A DNA stretch of 64,000 nt from contig CM072802.1 in the NCBI GenBank assembly GCA_037013495.1, positions 59,725,275 through 59,789,274 of the forward strand, read 5' to 3'. Position 1 is the stretch's first letter. The number at the start of each line of letters is the position of its first letter. Below are positions 23,863 to 35,448 of the stretch, one piece after another. The notes beneath the pieces were generated by a model. The model had not been told where the DNA came from. It saw only the letters and a list, made by a program, of their open reading frames with translations, and did no database searches. The stretch is from Hippophae tibetana (Eukaryota > Streptophyta > Magnoliopsida > Rosales > Elaeagnaceae). A program made the position numbers and the translations under genes.

Positions 23863-25504
23863 TGATGTAACAAATTGTCATCGGGTTAGCAATATCGATT
23901 TTACAAATACTTTGGTTTTATATTTGTAAAACTCTCACAAGTACATGAATCATTTTATAACCTATTGAACAAAATCGACATGGAGTTAGCAATACCGGTT
24001 TTGCAAATACTTTGGGTTTATATTTGTAAAACTCTCGAAAGTGTATGAATCATTTTATATAAAATGACAAGTATACTCCCAAGGTTGATCTAAGGAAGGA
24101 ATATATGTGGTTTCTAATTTATTATTCGAACTTTTAAAAACAAAATTAAATCTCAAACATCCTACCACAATATTGTTTTTTTGTGTTTCATATTCTAATA
24201 ACATAAAAAAGAAACACAAAAAAAATAAACATAGATATGGATTTAATAAACAATTATGAAAATTTTTATCATTCATAATAGTGGAGTATTTATAGATATA
24301 ATAATTAAGCTAATTATTCTTGCTCATATTATTTAGGTTATTAAAGAAATAAATTGATATTTATTTATTTTCTCTTTTTTTATATAAATACCACATTTGG
24401 TTGGGTTAGATATTCTTTGTTAATTAATCAAATCAATGAACACTTATGAGTGTGGTCGATAATTAATTTGGTTAATTAAATTAATTCTTTTTTTTAAGAA
24501 ATTGAAAATGAACCATTTAAGTGACACCTTTGGTGGGGTTAGACGTTTTAAACTTTATTCAAGGCATCCAAATTAAAGCTAAGAATTAAATTATCCGAGT
24601 ATTAACTTTCAAGTTTTAAAATCATTACTAAAAATATGTTGTCAATACATTTTTGAATAATAGTTCTTATAAAACTTTTGAAATAGAGCTTTAATCTAAC
24701 TAATGAGTGATTATACCTTAAAAGAATCCTTGCGAAACTTTGATATTAATTCTATTTCTGTAAAACCTTTAAACAGATTTGTATTTCTATTAATTGAATC
24801 AAAAACTATAAATTTAAAAAATCATAACTAGTTCTTCTCAAAAAGAGTAGAACTTTAAAATTAAAAAAATTAAAAATAAAAATTAAGAAAGCATTCTAGA
24901 GAGATTTTGAGGGGATGATTTTTAAAATGAGGGAAAAGGTCCTATTATAGGTGCAAAAGGCTAAAAAAGTGTGAAAATATCTCAAAAATTGGTCTTGGAT
25001 GCGTTTGGACATGCTGGCAAGCATATGAGGGCACTATCGTGTGCGACTGGGTGTGAGTGGATGAGATTTGGGCGGGATGGGAATTGGCGTGTGCAGGACT
25101 TGGTGGATGCACACGAGACAGGTTGGGCATATGTGTCACATGTTCATGGTTTCTCATAAGACAAGCAAGACTTTGGATTGTGCGTGCGATGCACGTGCGA
25201 GCGTCAGCGACTTGGGGCATTTGTTTTTATCTTTTTGACCGTTTTGACTTATTTTGTCCAATTTTTCAATTTTTTTAGATTTTCCTTATTTGTTACTCAA
25301 CATTTTTGTGATGTATTGCCTCTAGTATTTTTCAAGTCTTTAAATTATTTTTAAATGAAAATACTTGAAAAATAATAAAAGTACTCGTGTTTCTCAAAGA
25401 CAAATTTATATAAAGACATGAAAAAGGAAAAACAAATATAAATCTATTTAATCAATTAAAATATATTAAATCATTATAATTTTAGTCTTTTTTAATACTC
25501 ATCA
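23863..25504 (-). repeat. 3' LTR of derivative 1 (copy B)
   Basis: Starts TGATGTAACAAATTG and ends CTCATCA. The first ~100 bp are tandemly repeated (23863-23964 and 23965 onward). Its GC block (25005-25215) shows TG/CA in place of many CpG sites seen in the younger copies. Confidence 0.85.
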
Positions 25505-27840
25505 CAATCACCAACCAAGTCCTTGCTAGTCTCTTAGCAAGAAAAGCAATAAAAACTAAAAATTAAACTATCATAAATCACTTATGTGGATTGACACGGT
25601 TGCATTTAACATATGCAACAAACCTTTTAAACTCCTATGTTGCCCTAGTGGATGATTTTGAGTCTCATGAGGGTTTTCAATAATAATATCCACAAACATT
25701 GAATTAAATGTAAAAATTAAAACAATAACAAAAATAATAATTAATAAAAGACAAAAATTGTAACAAAACAAAAATTAAATAAAATCAAAAATTAACCTAA
25801 AAATAAAACAAAATAAAATAAGAAAATAAAACAAAACATAAAAATGTCTCATGCTTTTTAATCTCCTTTAAGATCATTATTAAAATCAAAAGCAAAAGCT
25901 ATTTTCAACTTCTTAAACAGTCATAGTTTATAATAATAATTAGTTGAAAATCATTTTCATACTTTATTTCAAAAATGTTTCAAATTAAATTTACCCAATC
26001 TTAGTGTTAGAAATTTGAATTCGTTTCAACTCTATCTCTACAAGTCAATACTTTCAAAATATTGAATCTTATGAATTCAAGCACCCATACTAAGGCATAT
26101 GCGAATAGAGTTTATGTCTAGAAATGAACGAATAAGTTCACATATTTATAAAAGAAGAAAGACTCAAAATAGTGCATAACTTCAATCTTACGAAAGGAAT
26201 CGAATGTTTAGGATTTCGTAAAGAAATCACAAAATTATTTTCATGCCTCAATCAAAATCATTAAATAAAAATTTCAAGATATACCTTATAGAATGAAGAA
26301 ATTGTAATGACTTTTTAGGGATTTACTTCCTATAACTTTCTTTTATAATTAGTTTTTTCTCACACACTTTGTAGGCTATGTAAATTATATATATATATAT
26401 TAGAGTGGACCTACATTTTTAGAGAAAGGAGCCATGTACAATTTGTAAATTGTTTTTGGTATGATAAGATGGGTGGCTAAATTTTGGCTTTTCACTGTTT
26501 GTAATAGGTAACCTATATGTATTTGTTTTTTGTATAAGTCATGCATGAAGAAAAAAAGGGCATATACTATAAATTTCTACTTAATTTATTCAATCTAATG
26601 AAAATCCTAACATTAAATGCTAATACCTATAGAGATCATCTAAAAATTGGAAGAAATAAGAAATGTTTTTGGAGTAGAAAAAAATATTTCACTTAGAATA
26701 AAAGAAATTAGGCTAAAATTATATCTCACAAGTATACTCTTCATTATTTGATTCCTAAATACTGATTTTGAGTTCATTATAATTTTCACCATTTTTCACT
26801 ACTTATGATAAAAACTAGCTAATTACCATATACTTCATAATATGTTTTTAAAAATTAATCAAACAGTGCAAAATAATTAACTATTTACTTAAATTTGATT
26901 AAAAGAAATGATGATTTTTTTGTGAAGAAATTTTCAAAACTAATCCTAAAATTCTAAAAATGACTCAACATAGAACTTATATTGTCCTCGATAACAATTG
27001 TAAATTAAGAATAAAGAGAAAAAAAGTTATTTATTTCTTGAAAATGTGCAAATAGTGATGGAGAAATACCGATGCATCCATCATGTTCATCATTAAAGTC
27101 CACACAGATAAATCATTGTCAACTTATAACATCTCAACAAATATTTTTCATTTTAATAATTCTAAAATTGTTCACATGCAATTAAACTAAAATATACAAA
27201 ACAAATTAAATAAATAAAACAAATAAAAGAAAATGATTTAAAATGATAGATTGCCTCCCATCCAGCGCTTAGTTTAATATCTTAACAAGACGTAACTTGG
27301 GGGTTTCATTTTAAGTAAACTCATTGTTCTCACATCATTCAGTCAATCAAACCTACATGTAAGACAAGTTTGTCTACCTATACTTTTTAAGTCATGCCTT
27401 AAGGATTTTCAAAATTTTATTTACTTAAAACTAGGAACATGATTGTGGGTTTTAGATAAACTACTTTTAGGTGCAAGTTAAATAACTAAGGTATCAAAAC
27501 ACATTTATACATAGATCTAACAAAACAACTACCTCTTTTTTATCACAGATTATGATTAAAAACTTCTAAATTTTGTAGTAATTTCAGGAATTGTTTTTAA
27601 AACTAATCTAACACTAATTATTAAAATAAATACTAAACAGTAAAAATAAAATTTAAGTAAAAGAAACAGACAAAAGAAAATACTAAAAGAAAAACAAACA
27701 AATTAAAAGATAAAAATAAAGTTAGTAAAATAAACAAAAGAATAAAAAATATAATTACATAAATTTTATAATATATACAATACAAAAAACTTTTAAACAT
27801 ATTTTTATACATATAATTTTACAAACTTAAACTATACATA

Positions 27841-28045
27841 TTTATAATACACTATGTCTATCATATAATAGAAACACATTTTTTTCACAAATAAATGTAC
27901 ATAATAAATATTTATAATACACTCTATGTAATATGTAATAAAAATATATTTTTATACAAATAAATATACATGATTAAATTGCACATAATATAATACACTC
28001 TATCTAATATATAATACAAACACATTTTTATACATGTTATATAAT
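27841..28045. repeat. Roughly 70-bp tandem repeat, about 3 units
   Basis: Units begin ATAATACACT(C)TATGTAAT and contain ACACATTTTTATACA. The array is missing from the duplicate at about 53890. Confidence 0.7.
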
Positions 28046-28546
28046 ACAATATTTACAAGTTAGTACATAGACATATTATATAATAAATAAAAGGAATAAC
28101 CTAAGTTAAGAATTAAGTTAATATTTTAAAAAATAACTAAGTATTGTTTTTAGAGCCCATTTCTTAAATAAATAATAAATAAACGAAGTTCAAAATAAAA
28201 TTAAAATTAAAATTTTCTTTATTTATTTATTACAAAATTAAAATTAAAATTAAAAATAAAAGTTAAGAATTATTTTTTTCAAATTAAAATTAAAAGTAAA
28301 AGTTAAAAATTAATTAAATGTTTTTAATAAATATTTTTTATTAAAAACAATAAATTTAAAAATTAAAACAAATAAAATTAAAAAATGAAAATCAAAAGTT
28401 CAAAGTTGAAAGTTAAATTTTTTTTTCTTTTAATTGTTTTTAATTTTTTAATTTTTTTAACTCAAAATAAATAAATAAAAATTCATAATTATTTACAACA
28501 AAAAAAATTTCAAAATTTTGATAAATAATTAAAAAATGCTATTATT

Positions 28547-28564
28547 TTCTCGACAATGGAGCCA
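28547..28564 (-). promoter_or_regulatory. Athila-type primer site, degenerate
   Basis: Minus strand starts TGGCTCCATTGTCGAG, a decayed form of TGGCGCCGTTGCCGGGGA, six bases from the LTR start TGATAAATAAAATCG at 28571. The duplicate site is at 54382-54399. Confidence 0.75.
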
Positions 28565-28570
28565 AAAACT

Positions 28571-28945
28571 TGATAAATAAAATCGAGATCGAGTTAACAA
28601 TACATGTTTTGCAAATACTTTAGTTTTATATTTGTAAAACTCTCGTAAGTATATGAATCATTTTATAAAAAAATGACAAGTATACACTAAGGTTGATCTA
28701 AGGAAGGAATATATGTGGTTTTTATTTATTATTCATAATTTTAAAAACGAAATGAAATCCTAAATATTTTATCATAATATTTTGATTTTTTTTGTGTTTC
28801 CTAATCTAATAATATAAAAAACTAAACATAGATATGGATTCAATAAATATAGATATGGATTTAATATACAATTATGCAAATTTTTATTTTTCATAACAGT
28901 GGGGTATTTATTGATATAATAATTATGTTAATTCTCTCTTTCTAG
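28571..28945 (-). repeat. 5' LTR of derivative 1, truncated (copy C)
   Basis: Matches the first ~380 bp of the other LTRs, then breaks off near 28940. The next ~130 bp match nothing else in the window. Confidence 0.8.
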
Positions 28946-30387
28946 CTCTAAAAATTGACCAACGTTATGCTAATGACGGCCTCTTAGGATTTATGTGGTG
29001 ATTAGGGGCTTAAATATAACTCATGTACAATTTGAACCGTCAGATCAACTTCAGATCAAGGGGTGCGATCAAAACAAGCAAATCCTAATACATATAGAGA
29101 TTATCTAAAAATTTGAAGAAATAAGAAATTTGTTTGGAGTAGAAAAAATATATATCATAATTGAGAATAAAGGAAATTAGGCTCAAATTATATCTTACGA
29201 GGGTAGTCTCCACTATTTGATTCATAAACACCAATTTTGGGTTTAATATAATTTCCTCACCTTATCAAGAAATACTAGTCATGATAAAAACTAACTAATT
29301 ATCACATACTCCATGATATGTTTTCAAAAATTAATCTAATAGTGGAAAAAAACTTAACTATGTACTTAAATTTGATTTAAAGAAATGATAAATTTTAGTG
29401 AGAAATTTTGTTTTTTTAAAAACTAATCCTAAAATTCTAAAAATTACTAAACCACACAAAGAAAATAAAATCAAACACAATAAAAATGAAAATGTGAATA
29501 TAAAAAATTTCAAAATTGTTAATTTTTTTGAAATTAAGCATAGTAACTTTTCACCACCACAACCTAGAGCTTACATTGTTCTCAATGTAACAATTGTAAA
29601 TTAAAGATAAAGAGAAGTAAAGTTACCTATTTCTTGAGAATATGCAAGTAGTGATAGAGAAATGCAGGTGCATGTATCATATTCATCATTAAAGTACCCA
29701 CAGATAAATTGATATGAACTTCTAACATCATAACAAATATTTTTAGTTTTAATAATTATAAGATTATTCACATGAAATTAAACTAAAATAAACGAAAGAA
29801 ATAAAAATAATTTTTTTACCTAAAATGATAGGTTGCCTACAATCCAGCGCTTTGTTTAAAGTCTTAGCAATACGTAACTTGGAGATTTCATTTTAAGTAA
29901 ACTCAATATACTCACATCATTGAGTCAATCAAACCTATAGGTAAGGCAATGTTGTCTACCTATACTTTTTAAGTCATGCCCTATGGATTTTCAAAATTTT
30001 ATTTACTTAAAACTAGGGGGCATGATTGTGTGTTTTAGATAACCCACTTCTTGGTGCAAGTCAAAAAGCTAAGGCATCAAAACACATTTTTACCTAAATT
30101 TAACAAAGCAACTACCTTCTTTTATCGCAGATTATGATTAAAAACTTCGAAATTTTGGAGATAGTTTTAGAATTCTTTTTATATTTTTTATTGTAATTTC
30201 TAAGTTAAATAACATAATCAGTATTATCCAAGAGTGCTCCCTTTGAAGCACTCTTGGTAGGGCAATGCCTCCTTAAAAACCACCCTTCTAGACAGAGCAA
30301 CGTTACCAGGAAAGACTAGTGGCACAAAGGCTTTCAAGAACTAGTCTTCTAGACATAATTCCCTTAGATCTTTACTTTTCATGCTAT

Positions 30388-30511
30388 TAAAATCTAAGTT
30401 ATCTAGGTTAATAGATTAAGGTAAGTGAAAATCTAAGTTAATTAAGTTAATAAATTAGGTTAAGTGAAAATCTAAGTTAATTAAGTTAATAAATTAAGTT
30501 AAGTGAAAATT
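30388..30511. repeat. 39-bp tandem repeat, about 3 units
   Basis: Unit begins AGGTTAAGTGAAAATCTAAG and continues with AGTTAATAAATT; the last two units are nearly identical. Confidence 0.85.
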
Positions 30512-30591
30512 TGTTTAATAAAAAATAAAAAAAAATCACAATTATTTACAACATAAAAAGTTTCAAAATTTTGATAAATAATTTAAAACTT

Positions 30592-31893
30592 GATAAGCAC
30601 AAGACTGGTATAACAATACCGATCTTGTTTATACTTTGGTTTTATATTTGTAAAACTCTCGTAAATGCATGAATCATTTTATAGAAAATGATAATTATAC
30701 TCCCAAGGTCGATATAAGGAAGGAATGTATGTGGTTTTCAATTTATTATTCAAACTTTTAAAAATGAAATTAAATCCTAAACATCTTGTCACGATATTTT
30801 GATTTTTTTCCTAATCTAATAACAAAACAATAAACATAAATATGGATACAATATAAATATAAATTTGAATTCATTAAATATAAATTTTTCATTTCATAAG
30901 CATAACAGCGTTAATTTTATATTATATTTACAAACATCCAACCATGTAAAATTTAATCACAGATAGACAAATTAAATATAACATATAAGAATAAAAACTA
31001 AAAAGATAACTATAAAGAATACATTAAAATTATAACTTAAAAGAATCCTTACAGGATTTTGATGCTAATTCTTTTGGAAGAAAAGCTCCAAACAGATTTG
31101 CATTTCCCCTTATTGAATCAAAAACTAAAAAATCTATAATTAAAAGCATAGCTAACTCTTCTAAAAAAGATAAGAAATTTAAAACTAAAAACTAAAAAAA
31201 ACATTATGGTGAGAGAAAGCTAGAGAGATAAAAAGTTAAGAAAATTGTGTGTTTTACAATAGGAAAATATGGTCCTCTTATACGTGATGAAAGACCAAAA
31301 AAAGGTTTGAAAATATTGCAAAATTTGAATTTGGATGCATTTTGATAGGCTTGCACGCGTGTGGGCCAAAAATTGCAGTAGCAGTGCATTTTGCATGCTA
31401 GGACAAGGAACAGATGTAGGCTGGCGCGTGCAGAAGATAGCGTGGGTGAATGCTAGAGCGCTCAACAATCGGTGTTGCATTCATCGGGCATGTGTTGGCT
31501 ACGTGTGTTGGCAGCACGTATTTGGGCTTGTTTTGGACGTGTGCTGGTGTATGTAGGAATCAACACGGATGGGCGACTACGCATAAGATTTCGGTATTTT
31601 TGACATTTTTACTGTTTTGACCAATTTTGACCAATTTTGTCCAATTTTTTCTTCTTTTTGACTTTTCTTCATTTCTTTTCTCAATATATTTGTGATGTAT
31701 TGCCTCCATTATGTTTTTCTTTGAGTCTTTAAGTTATTTTTGAATGAAAATACCTAAAAAATAATACAAATACCCGTGATTTCAAAAAGACAAATTTATA
31801 TAAAATATGATAAAATCATATAAATATGAATCTATTTAATCAATTATAGTACATTAAATCATGGTAATTTTAGTTATTTTTAAGCACTCATTA
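30592..31893 (-). repeat. 5' LTR of derivative 2 (copy D)
   Basis: Starts TGATAAGCACAAG, ends CTCATTA. Shorter than the younger LTRs, with a mid-LTR deletion and a CpG-poor form of the GC block (31330-31560). TTGACC repeats at 31600-31640. Confidence 0.8.
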
Positions 31894-32666
31894 ATAACTC
31901 ATGGTTTGTCAACATGCCATGTGTTATATGGGATGTGAGGGTAGGATTGCACTACACTTTGATTACCTGACTTGCATTCCCTTAAGAGGAGTGTCATATG
32001 AAGTTAGAGGGAGTTGTGTGTTTGAATTGGTTTTTACGTATTTGATGCATGTTTGATTGTACTTAGCCCATCAATGTGTACCTGTCTAGGATTAACATGA
32101 TAGTTTTTTGTTAAACTACACAATGTTTCTAAATGAAGTCACATGTATGTGTTGCTTCATGTGTGTAGTTTACATATGTTGCTTGAGACCTTTGAGCTCT
32201 ATTAGAGCTGAAGTTCAGACTTGCAGTGAGGATGTATTGATGCATAAAGATTGATGGAGCGCATAAGATATATGCACTTGGAGTAGGTTTTTTCTAAGAG
32301 TTGGTTGTGTATCGATGTTGTAGTCTTAGGAATATAAATGTTTAAGTCATCTCATGTTCATGTGCATCTGTATTAGTTGTGTAGCATTTTGACATGGAAA
32401 ACTAAAGGGAGGGATTGTAAATCTTGTAAATCATTTTGTGTTTATGTTGGCATTCTCGTTTGCAAAACGTAGAGTCTATTGATTTTACTTAATACATTGT
32501 CTTTCTCTATGTAATGTTGGTTACTAATGATTAGTAATGTACACATTCACTCACTTAGTTTAGTATACTTTGTATGCAAGCATGTTTACACTCACCAGGG
32601 AGTTGATTTCGTACCATGGATGCTAGATTGTGATTTTGTGTCTTATAAAGTTTAGGTATTTATGAA
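31894..32666. other. No feature recognised
   Basis: More GC-balanced than its surroundings, with a TTGATTTCGTACCATGGATG stretch near 32600, but no frame or terminal repeat that I can assign. It may be the tail of an unrecognised LTR. Confidence 0.4.
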
Positions 32667-32806
32667 TGTTAATGTATATCTATTAACAAATTAATGTATA
32701 TCATATTTGCTAATGTATATCTAGTTTACTTGTAACTCTTATATAAAGGTACCATGTATATTCCTTAAGATATATAATACAATACAATAATTAAGTATTT
32801 CTAACA
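32667..32806 (+). repeat. 5' LTR of short-LTR copia element
   Basis: 140 bp, TGTTAATGTATATC to TTTCTAACA, with a TATATAAAGG TATA box near 32742. The 3' LTR at 35449-35608 has the same ends and about 20 extra bases. Confidence 0.9.
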
Positions 32807-32820
32807 TGGTATTAGAGCCG
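32807..32820 (+). promoter_or_regulatory. Initiator-Met tRNA primer site
   Basis: TGGTATTAGAGCCG directly after the LTR terminus CTAACA. Confidence 0.9.
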
Positions 32821-32994
32821 CTACTTTGACCTTTCTTTTAGTAGTCTTGTATCTTCTAGTGTTACTCCACTCTTATCACTTTCGCCATCACATTAACCAT
32901 TGCAACCACTCACCCTTGAACCTATGAAGTCTCTTAGCCATTGTCCTTGGGTTTTGGGCCAAAATCCACCATCGTTGAGGAGTCCCAAACCCTA

Positions 32995-33736
32995 AAAGGG
33001 AAGAACTCTAAAACTAAGAGAAATTAATTAAAAAAAGCTAAAAACTAAGAAAAACTAAAGAAACCTAAAAATCTAAAAAAAAGACAAAAGAATGTATTTG
33101 GAGGTGTTGAAGGTGTGTTTTGAAGTGAAGGGAAGGGGGGTATTTATAGGTGAGGATGGAGAGAAAAAATGATTAAAAAAATGTTAAAAAAATGTAAAAA
33201 CGCGTAATGGAAGTGCTGAGGTCATTGATGACGTCAACATGACGTCATGAGGGCGGTTGCACGTGAAAAATGGGGCGAAAAGGCATCGGCGCGCGCGGAA
33301 GGGGCTGCTGGGCGCTCGCGGATGGGTGTCGCTGCGCGCAGCTCGGCGCGCGTGAATAGTAGCCACGCGCTGGGGCGCGCGCGGGATGGGGCGCTGGGGC
33401 GCGCGGGCGTGGGCGCTGGGGCGTGCGGCTGGGCGCGATTTTCTCCTTTTTGACATTTTTGACCTTTTTGACCCATTTTGTCCAATTTTTTCATGTTTTT
33501 TTACCTTTCCCCATTTATTTATTAATATATTTGTGATGTATTGCTTCAAGTATTCCTCTTTGAGTCTTTAAGTTACATTTTTAAGCCAAAATACCTTAAA
33601 AACAATAAAAATACCCGTGATTCCGAAAAAGACAAATTTATATAAATATATGATAAAACATATAAATATATATATTTTTAATCAATTAATGTGAATAAAA
33701 ATCATGGTTATTTTAGTTCTTTTTGAGCACTCATCA
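32995..33736 (-). repeat. Truncated Athila LTR inside copia element (copy E)
   Basis: Begins within the LTR at AAAAGGGAAGAACTC (compare 46877) and runs to the CTCATCA terminus at 33736, so it keeps U3 and the promoter but lacks most of R-U5. It carries TATA (33141-33149), three TGA.GTCA sites (33217-33247), a G-box (33260-33265), a CpG-rich block (33270-33440) and three TTGAC sites 9 bp apart (33450-33472). Confidence 0.85.
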
Positions 33737-33893
33737 TATGACCAAGACAAGAATGGCAAAGTGCGAGAGAAGGTAACGAAGAAACTGCAGCAGCAACAAA
33801 GGTATGAGGAACATGTGGAAGATGGAGATTGTTCATGAGAAACATACACCCAACCCTAGGACCGATTCCAAGCTCTTACCTTGTCCTCGGATC

Positions 33894-34100
33894 CTATGCA
33901 ATACACCCAAAATAGTCAATAATATGGCGATATCCTAGTTCAACTAATTGTCCCACAGAGCATAAATTATAGGATATGTCTGGTACATGGAAGACCCTAG
34001 GAACAGAGAGGTTAGAGGTCAAAACAAAACCTAGAATATTCCCATGTATGGTGAAACCATCAACTATATGAATATTAAGAGGATATGGTGTAGGGTCAAG
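33894..34100 (-). pseudogene. Inverted copia protease fragment
   Basis: On the minus strand reads [33 protein letters not shown] and CSVGQLVELGY, the standard stretch between the copia protease active site and the GAG-pre-integrase region. The element's RT is on +, so this piece has been turned round. The junction lies at about 34100, where sense RT starts. Confidence 0.85.
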
Positions 34101-35420
34101 TATGTGGTTGGTTGTGAGTGGATCTATAAGATCAAGACTCATTCTAATAGGTCCATCAAGCACTACAAGGCTCGTCTTGTTGCAAAATATTTTACACAAG
34201 AGTATGGGATTCATTATGAAGAGACTTTTGCTCCAGTTGCCCGTATCTCCTCTATTTGTGCCCTCTTAGTTGTTGCCACTACTAGTAAATGAGACCTTTT
34301 TTAGATGGATGTTAAAAATTCTTTCCTTAATGAGGATCTGCATGAAGAAGTCTATATGTAACCTCTTCCTTGTCTTTTTGTTGAAACAAACAAAGTTTAT
34401 CATCTTCGACGTGGACTTTATGGCCTTAAACAAGCTCCACGAGTGTGATTTTCCAAGTTCAGTTCCACCATCCTTCGCTTGGGTTACACTGCCAGTCCTT
34501 ATGATTCTGCCTTATTTCCTCGTCGCAATGATAAAGGCACCATTTTTCTTCTTCTATATATGGATGATATGATCATGGCTGGTGATGACCTCAGTGGAAT
34601 TCAAGAACTCAAGGATTTCCTTAGTCATTTGATTGAGATAAAATACCTTGGACATCTTAGATATTTCTTAGGTCTTGAGATCACTCGTTCCATAGATAGT
34701 ATTTATATTAATCAAGCCAAGTATGCATTTGACCTTTTATCTCAAGTTAGACTCACTGATATCAAAATTGTTGACACTCTAGTTGAACTTAATGCACATC
34801 TGACACCCTCGCGTGGAGTGGGGAACTATTGTCTAATCTCTCTCTTTAAAAAGGATTGGTTAATATCTTGGTTTATCTTACAGTTACTCGTTCATACATT
34901 TCTTATACTATTCATCATATGAGTCAGTATCTATCTGATCCACGATCGATTCACTATGTCGTTGTTCTGCGCATTCTACAATACTTAAAGAGCACTCTCT
35001 TCGATGGCTTTTTTTACTCAGCTCAGTCTCCTCTTGTACTTCGTGTATTCTCTAATGTTGACTGGGAAGGAGATCTCACTGATCGTAAGTCCACTACAGG
35101 TTATTACTTTAACCTTGGTTCTTTTTTTATTTCTTGGCGAAGTAAGAAATAAACTTTCGTGGCTACTCTAGTACTGAAGAAGAATTTGGGTGTGTCCACA
35201 TCCTCTGCTACTCCCATTTATAAGGACAATTAGACACAATGATGTCTTTCATGAATAGACTAAACACATCGAGATTGATTATCACTTTATTCGTTCTCAT
35301 CTTGTCCAAGATGCTCTCAAGCTTTTCCCTATCTCCTCCAACGATCAACTTGTAGATATCTTCAGTAAGGCACTTCCTAAGGGATGCACTCATAATTTGG
35401 TTAACATTCTTAAGCTGGTC
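34100..35420 (+). pseudogene. Copia reverse transcriptase and RNase H (broken)
   Basis: Reads [38 protein letters not shown], then after stops MDVKNSFLNEDLHEEVYM, LRRGLYGLKQAPR, active site YMDDMIMAGDD, IKYLGHLRYFLGLEI; then VTRSYISYTIHHMSQYLSDP, GFFYSAQ, DRKSTTGYYF and a tail with DIFSKALPKGCTHNLVNILK. Several stops and shifts (near 34290, 34315, 34850) and a deletion in the RNase H near 35180. Not functional. The last codons lie only a few bases before the polypurine tract. Confidence 0.9.
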
Positions 35421-35448
35421 TCACACCCACCTTAAGTTTGAGGGGAGC

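Larger units (their letters stand above)
21978..28690 (+). repeat. Segmental duplication, copy 1
   Basis: Matches 49771-54520 in the same order: copia protease fragment, CACTA copy, (TA)n, Athila-type LTR and the interior of a coding-less derivative. By eye the identity is about 95% where compared. The left edge lies at AATCAAAATCAAG (21979 and 49772). Copy 1 holds two blocks missing in copy 2: about 25372-27070 and about 27825-28075. The right edge in copy 2 is hidden by a later insertion at 54521. Confidence 0.85.
23863..28945 (-). mobile_element. Coding-less Athila derivative 1 (LARD-like)
   Basis: Layout on +: 3' LTR 23863-25504, PPT-side hairpin at 25522-25541, 3 kb without any coding frame, motif GATTGCCTCCCATCCAGCGC at about 27250, primer site 28547-28564, then a truncated 5' LTR from 28571. 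Left of the motif the interior matches the post-pol region of the autonomous element (57180-58440); right of it, it matches that element's leader (63919 onward). Gag and pol are absent. Such large coding-less elements are called LARDs and need enzymes in trans. Confidence 0.8.
29080..31893 (-). mobile_element. Coding-less Athila derivative 2 (LARD-like)
   Basis: Interior 29080-30591 repeats the plan of derivative 1: post-pol-like DNA, hairpin TTACATTG/CAATGTAA at 29571-29590, motif at 29831-29874, then leader-like DNA beginning AACTTGGAGATTTCA, then a 5' LTR. The 3' LTR is missing on the left and the primer site just before 30592 is lost. It adds two strong hairpins (30228-30257 and 30312-30348) and a 39-bp tandem repeat absent from derivative 1. 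Confidence 0.8.

Noticed and set aside
24945..25278. Open frames of 60-90 codons on both strands, and the near-identical set at 52713-52988
   Set aside because: Conservation between the two places is explained by the segmental duplication of one LTR. No domain, and the sequence is the decayed GC block.
27780..28560. AT-rich repeats as a possible CRISPR-like or origin array
   Set aside because: Units are degenerate, directly adjacent and lack unique spacers; the context is a plant retroelement leader.
35208..35393. 61-codon frame on -
   Set aside because: Shadow of the copia RNase H tail on +, which reads DIFSKALPKGCTHN.
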